A stretch of 23,134 bases of DNA from a virus: positions 1-23,134 of the IMG/VR virus record IMGVR_UViG_3300044991_002708; one strand, written 5' to 3'. The stretch's first letter is position 1; the number at the start of each line of letters is the position of its first letter. Below the pieces are notes generated by a model, which was not told the origin of the DNA, did not search any database, and saw nothing but the letters and a program-made list of their open reading frames with translations. The position numbers were made by a program, and so were the translations under genes. Below, piece by piece: positions 8,392-15,342 of this stretch.

Positions 8392-8968
8392 CGTTCAAGT
8401 TCCTTGAGCAAGTCCTTGATCTCCGCACCCCCGCCGCGTGCAGCGGTCAACTGGATGGTCAGTTCAGCGGCCAGTGCGTCACGTTCGTTGCGGTCGATGG
8501 CCTTCAGGAAAGAGCGAACCTGCGCCAGCGAATAATTCAGGACGTCGCCGTAGTGGTGCCCGTGGGCAATGAGCCGCTGGAGAAGGATTCCCCAATCTGA
8601 CCGATCCGGCCCGCCAGACGCAGCAGTGCTGGCGTGACCTGGCGGATAAAAAAATCGGCATTGACCTCAAACACCGCTTCCGCCAGCCGAATCGCGCAGT
8701 CCAGTGGCAGATCAGCGACCCACTCGCGCGGACGGCGCACCGCGACAGACAATGCAATCACCGCATCGTCGCCGCGCTCGCCAAACAGCGCGAGCCAGTC
8801 GACGTCGCTGGTGATGTGCTGGGCAAACGGTCGAATGGCACGCACGAAGGCAGGCAACTCGCCGACCTTCAGTGGTGTCAGGTCCACGGCTTCACCACCG
8901 ATTTCGATGGACACCGGTACCGGCGGCAAGGCGTCCTGGGAGGACTCAGAGGAAGTGGTCATGGCCAT
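8388..8968 (-). CDS. Tail assembly chaperone G-T fusion, made by -1 frameshift
   Basis: A 193-aa product is predicted if ribosomes slip back one base at TTTTTTT (8654-8648, minus strand). The zero frame reads GAT TTT TTT ATC; after slipping it reads TTT TTT TAT and stays open for another 87 codons to a TGA at 8388. The added part contains DWGILLQRLIAHGHHYGDVL and then a charged helix (RNERDALAAEL, KDLLKELER). It resembles the T-part of lambda-type G-T chaperones and has no start of its own. The shifted frame ends exactly at the ATGA start of the next gene, which fills what would otherwise be a 145-bp empty gap. In lambda, gpG and gpGT load tail tube subunits onto the tape measure. Expected coordinates: join of 8968-8648 and 8648-8388. 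Confidence 0.87.
8537..8968 (-). CDS. Tail assembly chaperone G (unshifted product)
   Basis: A 143-aa acidic protein read without frameshift. The start at ATG 8968 overlaps the tail tube stop (TGATG); a second ATG at 8959 is possible and may have better Shine-Dalgarno spacing. It contains VSIEIGGEAVDLTPLKVGELPAFVRAIRP, shortened here to its key parts IGGEAVDLTPLKVGELP and FVRAI, a pattern seen in phage tail chaperones and tail-assembly proteins. It sits between the tail tube and the tape measure, as expected for gpG. Shortly after the slippery site the zero frame runs into low-complexity SSGSLPTGTTTATS and stops, as usual for the short form. In lambda the G:GT ratio is set by frameshift efficiency. 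Confidence 0.85.
   Translation of the reverse strand: MAMTTSSESSQDALPPVPVSIEIGGEAVDLTPLKVGELPAFVRAIRPFAQHITSDVDWLALFGERGDDAVIALSVAVRRPREWVADLPLDCAIRLAEAVFEVNADFFIRQVTPALLRLAGRIGQIGESFSSGSLPTGTTTATS
8648..8654 (-). promoter_or_regulatory. Slippery heptamer TTTTTTT for -1 frameshift
   Basis: Seven T on the minus strand are phased as T TTT TTT in the gpG frame (GAT TTT TTT ATC), the canonical X XXY YYZ form for simultaneous -1 slippage. The -1 frame is open on the far side to 8388. GC-rich sequence follows and could fold, but I did not identify a definite pseudoknot. Confidence 0.82.
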
Positions 8969-9723
8969 CACCCCAGTTGAACGATGCGCCCGAACTGGCC
9001 GAGCACTGCGTCGTAGGGTTTTGAACTGTCAGCCAGTAGCGAGCCTTCCATCTCGAACTTGTTGAGGTCGTTCGAAATGATGTCGAACTTCTTCAGGGGA
9101 TCGAAGGCGACGCGGTACAACTCGATCAACACCTTGGCATTGCTGGCCGCCGTATTGACGCCTTCGAGCCGCAGGAAGCGCTCCGGCAAGGGTTGCGTGA
9201 AGATGCCAATCGCGGTGACGGCGCCGTAGGTGTAGCTGGCTTTGAATGGTGCGGTCAGACCGGTGACATCAAGGAATTGGATCGCCCCGAAATCCACGTC
9301 GGCCGTGTAGTGCGTACCCAGCGTCAGGGTGGCTGGCGTTCCGGCCGAATCGACGACCGACAAAGCCGAGACCTTGGGGTGTGCCAAGAAATAGCGGTCG
9401 CCGACCACTGGGGTGGCACCGCCGATGGATTCGTTGGTGACGCTGCCACCGGTCCCGGTTTCGTGGTTGCCGTAGATGGCCAGGGCGAGGTTTTCTTTGG
9501 TGAATTCCTCGATGGTCAGTGCAACTGTGGCGGACTTCTGTTTCACCAGGCGCAGATCGACGGCGCGCTGACCGGTCTGGCTCTCGTAGTGCTCGATCAC
9601 GTCGGTCTTGAGGGATAGCGACAGATCGGCCACGTTGCCTGGCGTGCGGACATTGATCGGCTCGCCATTGACGTTGCGTTCGCCGAGATAGACCCGGCCT
9701 TGGAAGGATGCGTAGTAGGACAT
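8968..9723 (-). CDS. Major tail tube protein
   Basis: A 251-aa protein with a strong Shine-Dalgarno (AAAGGAG) before ATG 9723, placed directly upstream of the tail chaperones, where lambda has gpV. It starts MSYYASFQGRVYLGERN and has segments typical of phage tail tube proteins: a short beta-rich N-terminus, KSATVALTIEEFTKENLALA, and a C-terminal LIELYRVAFDPLKKFDIIS followed by a FEMEGSLLAD strand. Subunits stack as rings around the tape measure to form the tube. The stop overlaps the gpG start (TGATG). The middle (about residues 95-170) may be an inserted Ig-like or surface domain. The tail-tube call rests on gene order and general pattern. Confidence 0.87.
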   Translation of the reverse strand: MSYYASFQGRVYLGERNVNGEPINVRTPGNVADLSLSLKTDVIEHYESQTGQRAVDLRLVKQKSATVALTIEEFTKENLALAIYGNHETGTGGSVTNESIGGATPVVGDRYFLAHPKVSALSVVDSAGTPATLTLGTHYTADVDFGAIQFLDVTGLTAPFKASYTYGAVTAIGIFTQPLPERFLRLEGVNTAASNAKVLIELYRVAFDPLKKFDIISNDLNKFEMEGSLLADSSKPYDAVLGQFGRIVQLG

Positions 9724-9729
9724 GCTGGA

Positions 9730-9939
9730 TTACTCCTTTGGGGTCTTGGCAGTGCGGGTTGCGCTGGGCTTCTGGGGCTCCACCTGGTCGGCGACGGGTA
9801 GCGGGTCGCTGCTGGCCGGGGTGCCGATATCGCGCTCGGTGAGCCAGCGCGCGGTGTGGTCATCCACGTCGATGACATGGCCGGGGGGATAGGCCACGCC
9901 ACCATGGGTGTGGGTGACCTTGAGTCGTAGCTTGGGCAT
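9730..9939 (-). CDS. Small phage protein (69 aa), resembles DUF7210
   Basis: A 69-aa frame starting at ATG 9939 with an ideal Shine-Dalgarno (AAGGAGG, 6 nt upstream), which decides this start over longer upstream extensions. The first half, MPKLRLKVTHTHGGVAYPPG then VIDVDDHTARWLTERDIG, matches a pattern I know from short phage proteins next to tail genes (remembered as DUF7210): a small beta fold followed by a helix. The C-terminal 25 residues are Pro/Ala/Lys-rich and probably disordered. It sits between the terminator-like protein and the tail tube. Function unknown; a minor head-tail or tail assembly factor is possible. Confidence 0.82.
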   Translation of the reverse strand: MPKLRLKVTHTHGGVAYPPGHVIDVDDHTARWLTERDIGTPASSDPLPVADQVEPQKPSATRTAKTPKE

Positions 9940-9941
9940 GG

Positions 9942-10370
9942 TCAGCCTCCTTGTGAAATGTCGGAAACGAGGGTTCGGTAGGTGATGCGGTAAATGGCCG
10001 GGATGGCGATCGCTTCCACGTCGGCGTCTTCCGCCTGGTAGTCCGCCTCCATCTCGGCCAAACTCAGGGCGAGACCGCCGAGCGTGGTTTCGGCCAGCAG
10101 GGCAAGGTGGGCCTTGCACAGCAGATCGTCGGCCACGGCATAGCCATCGGTCGGATCACGGGCGTAACTGGTAAGACGTACTACCAGTTCACGTTCTATC
10201 CGGTCATTGCTGCGCTTGACCGGTGCGTCCGACACGATGGCCAGAACGAGTGCTGGCGTCTGATCACGGGCAATCGCTGTCGTGGGTTGCCGCAACACCG
10301 GTGCCGGTGCGACGGCCGCCTGACAGCAATCCATGACCGCACGGATCAACAATTCCCGCCGCGAGATCAT
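9942..10370 (-). CDS. Tail terminator / minor tail protein U-like
   Basis: A 142-aa protein whose ATG (10370) overlaps the end of the gpFII-like gene (ATGA). It begins MISRRELLIRAVMDCCQAAV and has a central IERELVVRLTSYARDP segment and a C-terminal AIPAIYRITYRTLVSDI. This layout of an N-terminal helix, strands and a closing 'YRITYRT' strand is like small tail-terminator proteins (lambda gpU or the DUF3168 type) that cap the tube before head joining. Its place between the joining protein and the tail tube supports this. The sequence match is from pattern memory, so a more general label of tail completion protein is safer. Confidence 0.75.
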   Translation of the reverse strand: MISRRELLIRAVMDCCQAAVAPAPVLRQPTTAIARDQTPALVLAIVSDAPVKRSNDRIERELVVRLTSYARDPTDGYAVADDLLCKAHLALLAETTLGGLALSLAEMEADYQAEDADVEAIAIPAIYRITYRTLVSDISQGG

Positions 10371-10660
10371 GACAACCTCGTCAGCGTGGCCCGAGCCTCC
10401 GAGCCATCGCCGACCAGTCGCACCTCACGGACACGATAGATGGCTCCGCCAATGACGAGTTCGTGACCGGTATCCAGCATCACGTCACTGGCCGGGTACC
10501 GGATCGCGTAGTCGGAACTCAAACCCAGGCCATCCAGCACCTCAGCATCGGGAGCACGGAAATCCACCAGCACTTCCGAACCCCCAATTAACGCAGGCGT
10601 CAGTAAACCAGCACTACCTGCAGCGTCGTAGAGCAGGCGTAAAGTAGTCATCGATGTCAT
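10367..10660 (-). CDS. Head-tail joining protein, gpFII-like
   Basis: A 97-aa protein, close to the length of lambda gpFII (117 aa) and of related small attachment proteins. It contains VDFRAPDAEVLDGLGLSSDY and a final strand pair HELVIGGAIYRVREVRLVGDG, the pattern of FII-type proteins such as the Gifsy-2 homologue. These bind the filled head and provide the surface for tail docking. ATG 10660 is preceded by AAGG at about 9 nt; ATG 10651 is an alternative. It is cut off from the capsid gene by the plus-strand Cdd1-like gene, whose ATG lies only 27 bp away in the divergent direction. Confidence 0.75.
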   Translation of the reverse strand: MTSMTTLRLLYDAAGSAGLLTPALIGGSEVLVDFRAPDAEVLDGLGLSSDYAIRYPASDVMLDTGHELVIGGAIYRVREVRLVGDGSEARATLTRLS

Positions 10661-10687
10661 GTATGAATCGCCTTATGAGGACTTGAG

Positions 10688-10978
10688 ATGGTCAAAAAAG
10701 CGACGTGCGCTACGGAAGCGACGACCCTGGAAGCCATCCCCAATATCGGTACCGCGATGGCCGGTGATTTGCGCCAGATGGGACTGATCCTGCCAACTGA
10801 TCTCGTTGGCAAGGATCCCTACGAGATGTACCTGTCGCTATGCGATCTGACCGGCGCCCGACAGGATCCTTGCGTCCTCGATACCTTTATCGCTGCAACC
10901 CGCTTCATGGCAGGCGATCCGCCGCACCCGTGGTGGCACTACACGGCGGAACGCAAACTCAACTTCAAGTCGCTGTGA
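10688..10978 (+). CDS. Helix-hairpin-helix protein, Cdd1/'pathogenicity locus' family
   Basis: A 96-aa plus-strand gene in the middle of a minus-strand head operon. It has LEAIPNIGTAMAGDLRQMGL, a helix-hairpin-helix of the type that binds the DNA backbone. After it come DPYEMYLSLCDLTG, RQDPCVLDTFIAATRFM and PWWHYTAERK. This layout matches the small Cdd1 family (PF11731, also annotated as mitomycin-resistance-like or pathogenicity locus protein), whose biochemical role is not established. GAGG lies upstream of the ATG. Its 3' end overlaps the capsid gene stop by 14 nt (tail to tail). The position and strand fit a moron: an extra gene carried by the phage, possibly expressed in the lysogen. No clear promoter or terminator was seen. 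Confidence 0.87.
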   Translation: MVKKATCATEATTLEAIPNIGTAMAGDLRQMGLILPTDLVGKDPYEMYLSLCDLTGARQDPCVLDTFIAATRFMAGDPPHPWWHYTAERKLNFKSL

Positions 10979-11969
10979 GTTTCACCAGCACACCGGGGCG
11001 ATGGCACATCGGCAACGGATTCGACTGCGTGTGCAGATCGGTACCGCGCTCGAACTTGCGTGGCTCCTGCTTGGCGTACAGCGACTGACCCAGCGTATTG
11101 ACCGTCTCATTGAAGTCGGCCGGCGCGAAATAGGTACCGAAGGTGTCCACCGTGCCGAGCGGGAAGGCATGGGCTTCACCGGGTGCGATGAACTTGCGCA
11201 CGGTACCGTTGCCGTCTGATGCCTGACCGCGATACTCCTCGAACGTGACCCCGGTATAGGTGAAACCGGAGCGCACGTCGTTGATGAGCATGATGCCCTG
11301 CTGCCAGTTGGTGTAAGCGGTCTTGACCTCCTTGTGCGTGGTGAGCGCTCGGAAGAATTCCGGCGAACACAGCACATGGACGCCCGTCATGAACTCGCCC
11401 TGCAACTTGTCCTCGATCGCGGTCAGTAAGTCGTAGCAATGCCCCTTGATGTCGCTGTTGGCATTGGTCAGATCGAAGCCAACCGTTTCCTGCGACAAGC
11501 CGAATTCGCCGAACAGGTCGTAGATGGTGCTGCCGTCCGCATCGAGGATCTGGCCCTTGATGGCGCCCATGCGCAGATGCTCCAGGGTGATCGCATGCTT
11601 GTTACGCATGGTCTCAAGATGCCGTGCCATCACACCTGAGATGGCGTCCATTTCGGTTTCAGATCCGAAGGCACGGATGCCCTGGACTTCTTCGGGCAGC
11701 ACCACATCGTCGTGCGGGATGTGGGGGATGACGAAGGAGCGCAGCTTGCGGGTACCACGCTCACCGACCGTCCCCGGCGAACCGACCGGACGAGTCGGCA
11801 GCAGGTTCAGCTTGCCGGCGTACTCCTCGACGATGATCTGGCGGGTACGGACCGGCTTGGCCGGGAAGAGATTGAGTTGCTCGAGGCGGCCGTAGCGGTT
11901 GGGCAGGATGTTGATCGCTGCCGTGAGGCTGGCCATCGCGAAGCCGGGATTGTCGAAAGGATTCTGCAT
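10965..11969 (-). CDS. Major capsid protein (lambda gpE family)
   Basis: A 334-aa protein with GGAG before ATG 11969, following the decoration protein as D-E does in lambda. It belongs to the phage_cap_E family (PF03864) by pattern: an N-terminal LTAAINILPNRYGRLEQLNLF, then RQIIVEEYAGKLNLLP, then a helix MARHLETMRNKHAITLEHLR followed by GAIKGQILDADGSTIYDLF. The C-terminal part has HVLCSPEFFRALTTHKEVK and GEAHAFPLGTVDTFGTYFAP. Length is close to lambda gpE (341 aa). It builds the HK97-fold icosahedral shell. A separate gpFI gene does not follow; the plus-strand Cdd1-like gene occupies that place. Confidence 0.95.
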   Translation of the reverse strand: MQNPFDNPGFAMASLTAAINILPNRYGRLEQLNLFPAKPVRTRQIIVEEYAGKLNLLPTRPVGSPGTVGERGTRKLRSFVIPHIPHDDVVLPEEVQGIRAFGSETEMDAISGVMARHLETMRNKHAITLEHLRMGAIKGQILDADGSTIYDLFGEFGLSQETVGFDLTNANSDIKGHCYDLLTAIEDKLQGEFMTGVHVLCSPEFFRALTTHKEVKTAYTNWQQGIMLINDVRSGFTYTGVTFEEYRGQASDGNGTVRKFIAPGEAHAFPLGTVDTFGTYFAPADFNETVNTLGQSLYAKQEPRKFERGTDLHTQSNPLPMCHRPGVLVKLTAT

Positions 11970-11993
11970 GTTTGTATCTCCAGAAAGGTGGGG

Positions 11994-12371
11994 TTAGGCC
12001 GAATCGCGAACCAGGATGCCGAGGGCAGTGAGTTGCGCCGTGGCGGTTGCTTTTTGCGGTGCCGTAATGCCTGCAGGCCAGATCAGTCCGTTACGGGCGA
12101 CGATGGCGTGACGGGCAATCAAGAGGGCGTCCTCACGATCAATCAGCGTGGCGTCGGTGTCGGTGGCCAGCACGCCGATGGCGGATTCGGTACCGTCACT
12201 GGCAGCCGGTGCCAGGGCGTGCAACTTGCCGTCAGCGGTTTTGCGACCGAGTACGGTGCCGATGGCTAGGTTCTGGCCGGCAGCGACGACAGCCGCTTCG
12301 CGGGAATACAGATTGGGCGCCTCGTACTTCAGGACGTCACCGAGGTTCTTGCTTTGGGTCATGACGGGCAT
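11994..12371 (-). CDS. Head decoration protein (gpD family)
   Basis: A 125-aa protein with AAGGAG before ATG 12371 (a second ATG at 12362 is less well spaced). It contains NLGDVLKYEAPNLYSREAAVV, then LAIGTVLGRKTADGKLHAL, and later ESAIGVLATDTDAT and ARHAIVARNGLIWP. This is the typical layout of lambda gpD/HDPD proteins (PF02924), which trimerise on the expanded capsid and stabilise it. Length is near the lambda gpD value of 110 aa. It lies directly between the protease/scaffold gene and the major capsid gene, as in lambda. Confidence 0.92.
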   Translation of the reverse strand: MPVMTQSKNLGDVLKYEAPNLYSREAAVVAAGQNLAIGTVLGRKTADGKLHALAPAASDGTESAIGVLATDTDATLIDREDALLIARHAIVARNGLIWPAGITAPQKATATAQLTALGILVRDSA

Positions 12372-12374
12372 CGC

Positions 12375-12710
12375 TTACTCCTTGGAAATGAGTTTCTTGA
12401 CGGCGCTGACGATCGGCGAGGTTTCCGGACGGGAGACCTCCTGCGTGCCGGCATCAGCAGGGATGGTTGATTGAATCGGTGTAGCGTCCGAGCGGGCCGC
12501 CTTGGCCTCGATCAGCACCCGGCGTACTTCGGCTTCGGTTTTGCCAGCCGCGATGAACTCGGCGGCCTTGTCCGGGGCTCCGGCGATGAGGCACAACTCG
12601 GCGATGGCCTGAGCCGATTGAGTCACTTCGCGCCGGGCTTCGGCCACCAAGACTGCAGCGGCGTCGACACCGATCATTTCGGGAACAACTTCAACTTCTT
12701 GTGGATTCAT
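12375..12710 (-). CDS. Nested capsid scaffold protein (Nu3-like), internal in-frame start
   Basis: Inside the protease gene, ATG 12710 is in frame and has a perfectly spaced Shine-Dalgarno (AGGAG, then six bases, then ATG). Initiation there would give 111 residues sharing the protease C-terminus, beginning MNPQEVEVVPEM and containing AIAELCLIAGAPDKAAEFIA and AEVRRVLIEAKAA helices. Lambda expresses its scaffold Nu3 in exactly this nested way within gene C. An upstream linker (SSRSRKSPQARAGTRTEAAT, Lys/Arg/Pro-rich) separates it from the peptidase domain. The overlapping start is well supported by sequence; its use is inferred from lambda. Confidence 0.8.
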   Translation of the reverse strand: MNPQEVEVVPEMIGVDAAAVLVAEARREVTQSAQAIAELCLIAGAPDKAAEFIAAGKTEAEVRRVLIEAKAARSDATPIQSTIPADAGTQEVSRPETSPIVSAVKKLISKE

Positions 12711-13601
12711 TTTTTGCTCCTGTGTGGGAGTCGCCGCCTCGGTTCGAGTGCCTGCCCGAGCCTGAGGCGACTTGCGGCTTCGGGAGCTAAGAAACAATGA
12801 GAAATCGGCCAGTGCCGATTCGAAGGTGCCGACCGCATCAGCGAGTCCAGCGGCGATGGCATTGGCACCGAAGTACAGACCAGCCTCCGTGGAGCGCACG
12901 TCATCGGTGGCCAGCGTGCGCATCGAGCCCACGTGCTCGACGAACAGGCCGTAGAGGCGATCAACCTCGGCCTGCAGTTCGGCCTTCGCTTCATCGGTGA
13001 GGGGCTGGTGTGGCGAGAAGTCGTTCTTGTGCGTGCCGGCGGTCACCGCCGTGTAGCGGTAACCCTCATTGGCGTCCTTGACCGACTGGTCGATGTGCAG
13101 GGCAATCACGCCGATGGAGCCCACACCACCTGTCTCGGACACGATGAGGCGATTGGCGGCGGAACCGATGGCATAAGCCGCCGAGTAGGCCGAGTCGTTG
13201 GCCACCGCCCAGATCGGTTTGACGGCCGAGGCTTCGCGCACCCGCCGCGCCAGTTCAAAACTGCCCGAGGCCTCACCACCGGGTGAGTCGATATCAAGCA
13301 GGATGCCGGCGATCTGGGGATCGGCCAGTGCGGATTCCAGCATGGCGGCGATTTCGGTGTAACTGGTGAGGCCCGAGGCCGCATCGAGGCCAGCGGTGCG
13401 TTTGACCAGCGTGCCATGCACGGGAATGACGGCAATGCCGGGGGTTCCCGAAGGCATGTTGCGCGGCCCCGGCAGCGCCAGGTCGGCGGCAGGCGGCTGG
13501 ATGTTCAGTCGGTCTCCAAGCACGGCCAGGATCACGTCCAACTTGGCACGATGGACGAGCAGTGGCGTCCCGAACAGGCGGGATGCAAGATGAGGCAGCA
13601 T
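12375..13601 (-). CDS. Head maturation protease, peptidase S49 (lambda gpC-like)
   Basis: A 408-aa protein, GGAG before ATG 13601, 3 nt after the portal stop. The S49 (SppA/ClpP-like) domain spans about residues 50-265. It has LLDIDSPGGEASG (about 101-113), the nucleophile region NDSAYSAAYAIGSAAN with probable catalytic Ser140, the SIGVIALHID strand, and TAGTHKNDFSP with probable general-base Lys192. This Ser/Lys pair spacing fits S49 enzymes. The remaining C-terminal part (about 298-408) is Ala/Glu-rich and scaffold-like, as in lambda C, whose end is Nu3. It processes portal and scaffold inside the prohead. The gene also encodes the scaffold from an internal start. Confidence 0.93.
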   Translation of the reverse strand: MLPHLASRLFGTPLLVHRAKLDVILAVLGDRLNIQPPAADLALPGPRNMPSGTPGIAVIPVHGTLVKRTAGLDAASGLTSYTEIAAMLESALADPQIAGILLDIDSPGGEASGSFELARRVREASAVKPIWAVANDSAYSAAYAIGSAANRLIVSETGGVGSIGVIALHIDQSVKDANEGYRYTAVTAGTHKNDFSPHQPLTDEAKAELQAEVDRLYGLFVEHVGSMRTLATDDVRSTEAGLYFGANAIAAGLADAVGTFESALADFSLFLSSRSRKSPQARAGTRTEAATPTQEQKMNPQEVEVVPEMIGVDAAAVLVAEARREVTQSAQAIAELCLIAGAPDKAAEFIAAGKTEAEVRRVLIEAKAARSDATPIQSTIPADAGTQEVSRPETSPIVSAVKKLISKE

Positions 13602-13604
13602 GGG

Positions 13605-15116
13605 TTACTCCGTTGGTTGGTCGGCGGGTTCTGCCGGGTCTTCCGGGTCTGGCCGAGCCGGTGTCTCGGCAACCGGGACACTGGGCACCTTGTCGTGCCG
13701 TGGATCCGAGTCAAAAACGAGTCCCAGTTGGTCGGCCCGCTGGTTGTCCGTCGCAATCTCGCGATCGACATCCTCGGCGTCGTAGCCATAGGCCGAAATG
13801 GCTTCCGAGCGGCTCATCAGGCCCGCCCGGATGGCCAGTTTCATGGCGTTGAATTCCTTCTGCGGATCAACCCACTGCCAGCCCTGCGGAATCCACTTGG
13901 CCGCCTGGTACTCACGCTGACGTCGGCTGTAGCCTGGCAGCGGTAACGCACCTTCCAGTGCGGCCTGATCCATCCAGGCCCGCCAGATCGGCCGGCACAA
14001 CTGATGAACGATCACGCCATGCTGAAGTGCTTCGCAGCGACGACGAAATTCCAGCAGTCCCGCCCGGATCGACGAGTAATTCACCTGAGTCAGATCCCCG
14101 GTGAGCATCTCGTAGGTGATGCCCATCGCGGCGGCCACGGCGCGGAACTGCTGGCGCATGAACTCGGCGTAGGAACTGCCGACATCGGCCGGGGCCGAGA
14201 ACTTGATGTCCTCCCCGGGCTCGAGGATTTGTAAGGTGCCGGGTTCCAGCCCCGCCAGTGCGACGCCATTGGCGTCTGCCGAGCCTTCGCCGAGCAGGTT
14301 GTCTTCCGGGCTCATGCGCGTGATGAAGCCGGCGAACATGGCAGCGGTTTTCTTGCGCACCAGTTCGGCATCGTCGTATTGGTCGAGTTCGTTGAGTTTG
14401 ACTAGTGCACGCGCTAGCCACGGCTCGCCCCGGATCTGGCCGGGACGCAGCGGTCGGAAGAGATGAATTAGTTCGTCGGCCGTTACGCGCACCGTGTCGA
14501 GACCACCTGATCCTGACATCGGCGCCAGCGCACCATCGTTCGGATGGGATCGGTACAGGTGGTAGGCTACACGACGACCGAGCCGGTCAAACTCAATACC
14601 GGCGCGGATCACGTTGCCGTTGGTCAATTCCCGGTTCATTCCCATGGGCAGATGCTCGGCTTCGAGCACCTGAATCTGCAACGCTACCGGCAGACCATCC
14701 TCGGGACGCCTCCAGCGCAGCCGCACCAGCGCTTCGCCGCCTTCAAGCATGGCCCGACATGCCAGTGCCTGCAGACCATAGAAATCCGTGAGACTCGAGG
14801 CATCGGCAAACTCGCACCAGTCCCACCACAGTCGCTGGATGGCTTCGCGCTGCGTGGCATCCGCCACCATGCTCTGCGGCTTGATGCCGGTCCCGATCGC
14901 ATTGGCGACAAAGGAGTCGACGCCAGCAGCAGCCCAGGCATTGCGTCGGACTAGATCACGGCTCTTGGCGCGCAGACTTTCCTGTGAGTAGGCCAGCGCC
15001 GCGACAGCACCCGGGTTCGACACCGACCAGGCCAGCGTGCGCCGCCCCTGTCCGGCACCGTCATAGACCGGCGTGCCGCCGAATAATTGGCGACGGATGT
15101 TTTTGAGCCAGGCCAT
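13605..15116 (-). CDS. Portal protein (lambda gpB family)
   Basis: A 503-aa protein with ATG 15116 overlapping the gpW-like stop (TGATG). It matches the lambda-type portal family (phage_portal_2, PF05136): SLRAKSRDLVRRNAWAAAGV near residue 48, then GIKPQSMV, WCEFADASSLTDFYGLQALA, and later GEPWLARALVKLNELDQYDDAELVRKKTAAMF, given here as its parts GEPWLARALVKLNEL and YDDAELVRKK. After it come EFMRQQFRAVAAAMGITYEM and LTQVNYSSIRAGLLEFRR. It forms the dodecameric ring at one capsid vertex through which terminase pumps DNA. The final 30 residues are Pro/Asp/Glu-rich and probably disordered. Length is close to lambda gpB (533 aa). Confidence 0.95.
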   Translation of the reverse strand: MAWLKNIRRQLFGGTPVYDGAGQGRRTLAWSVSNPGAVAALAYSQESLRAKSRDLVRRNAWAAAGVDSFVANAIGTGIKPQSMVADATQREAIQRLWWDWCEFADASSLTDFYGLQALACRAMLEGGEALVRLRWRRPEDGLPVALQIQVLEAEHLPMGMNRELTNGNVIRAGIEFDRLGRRVAYHLYRSHPNDGALAPMSGSGGLDTVRVTADELIHLFRPLRPGQIRGEPWLARALVKLNELDQYDDAELVRKKTAAMFAGFITRMSPEDNLLGEGSADANGVALAGLEPGTLQILEPGEDIKFSAPADVGSSYAEFMRQQFRAVAAAMGITYEMLTGDLTQVNYSSIRAGLLEFRRRCEALQHGVIVHQLCRPIWRAWMDQAALEGALPLPGYSRRQREYQAAKWIPQGWQWVDPQKEFNAMKLAIRAGLMSRSEAISAYGYDAEDVDREIATDNQRADQLGLVFDSDPRHDKVPSVPVAETPARPDPEDPAEPADQPTE

Positions 15117-15337
15117 CAGAACCCCTTGCCGGTAACGACGCGGATCTGTCGCGGGGCTGGTGGGATCAGGCCCGTGTTGGCCGCCTGTGCGGACAAGCCA
15201 CGCTCGACGGCGCGAATCGCCTCCTTCAGTTCCTCGACCGAGCGATACTCGACGGTCTTGTCGCCAAAGGTCACGCGCTTCTCGCCTTTGGCGAGTGCGG
15301 CTTCGAGGGCAGTCAGTTGATCTTCTGTGTAGGCCAT
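15116..15337 (-). CDS. Head-tail connector protein gpW-like
   Basis: A 73-aa protein starting at ATG 15337; longer upstream extensions overlap the 194-aa gene and are not protein-like. It begins MAYTEDQLTALEAALAKGEK and continues VTFGDKTVEYRSVEELKEAI, the classic gpW pattern (PF02831: helix, beta hairpin, helix), and ends RQIRVVTGKGF, which resembles the basic tail of gpW. Lambda gpW is 68 aa, close to this. gpW docks beneath the portal after packaging. It is immediately upstream of the portal gene and overlaps it by one base, as W-B in lambda. Confidence 0.92.
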   Translation of the reverse strand: MAYTEDQLTALEAALAKGEKRVTFGDKTVEYRSVEELKEAIRAVERGLSAQAANTGLIPPAPRQIRVVTGKGF

Positions 15338-15342
15338 AGATG

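Noticed and set aside
8479-8757. 92-aa minus-strand open frame overlapping the chaperone
   Set aside because: It is in the third frame relative to G and G-T. Its Arg/Cys-rich sequence does not resemble a protein family; the -1 frame is the supported continuation.
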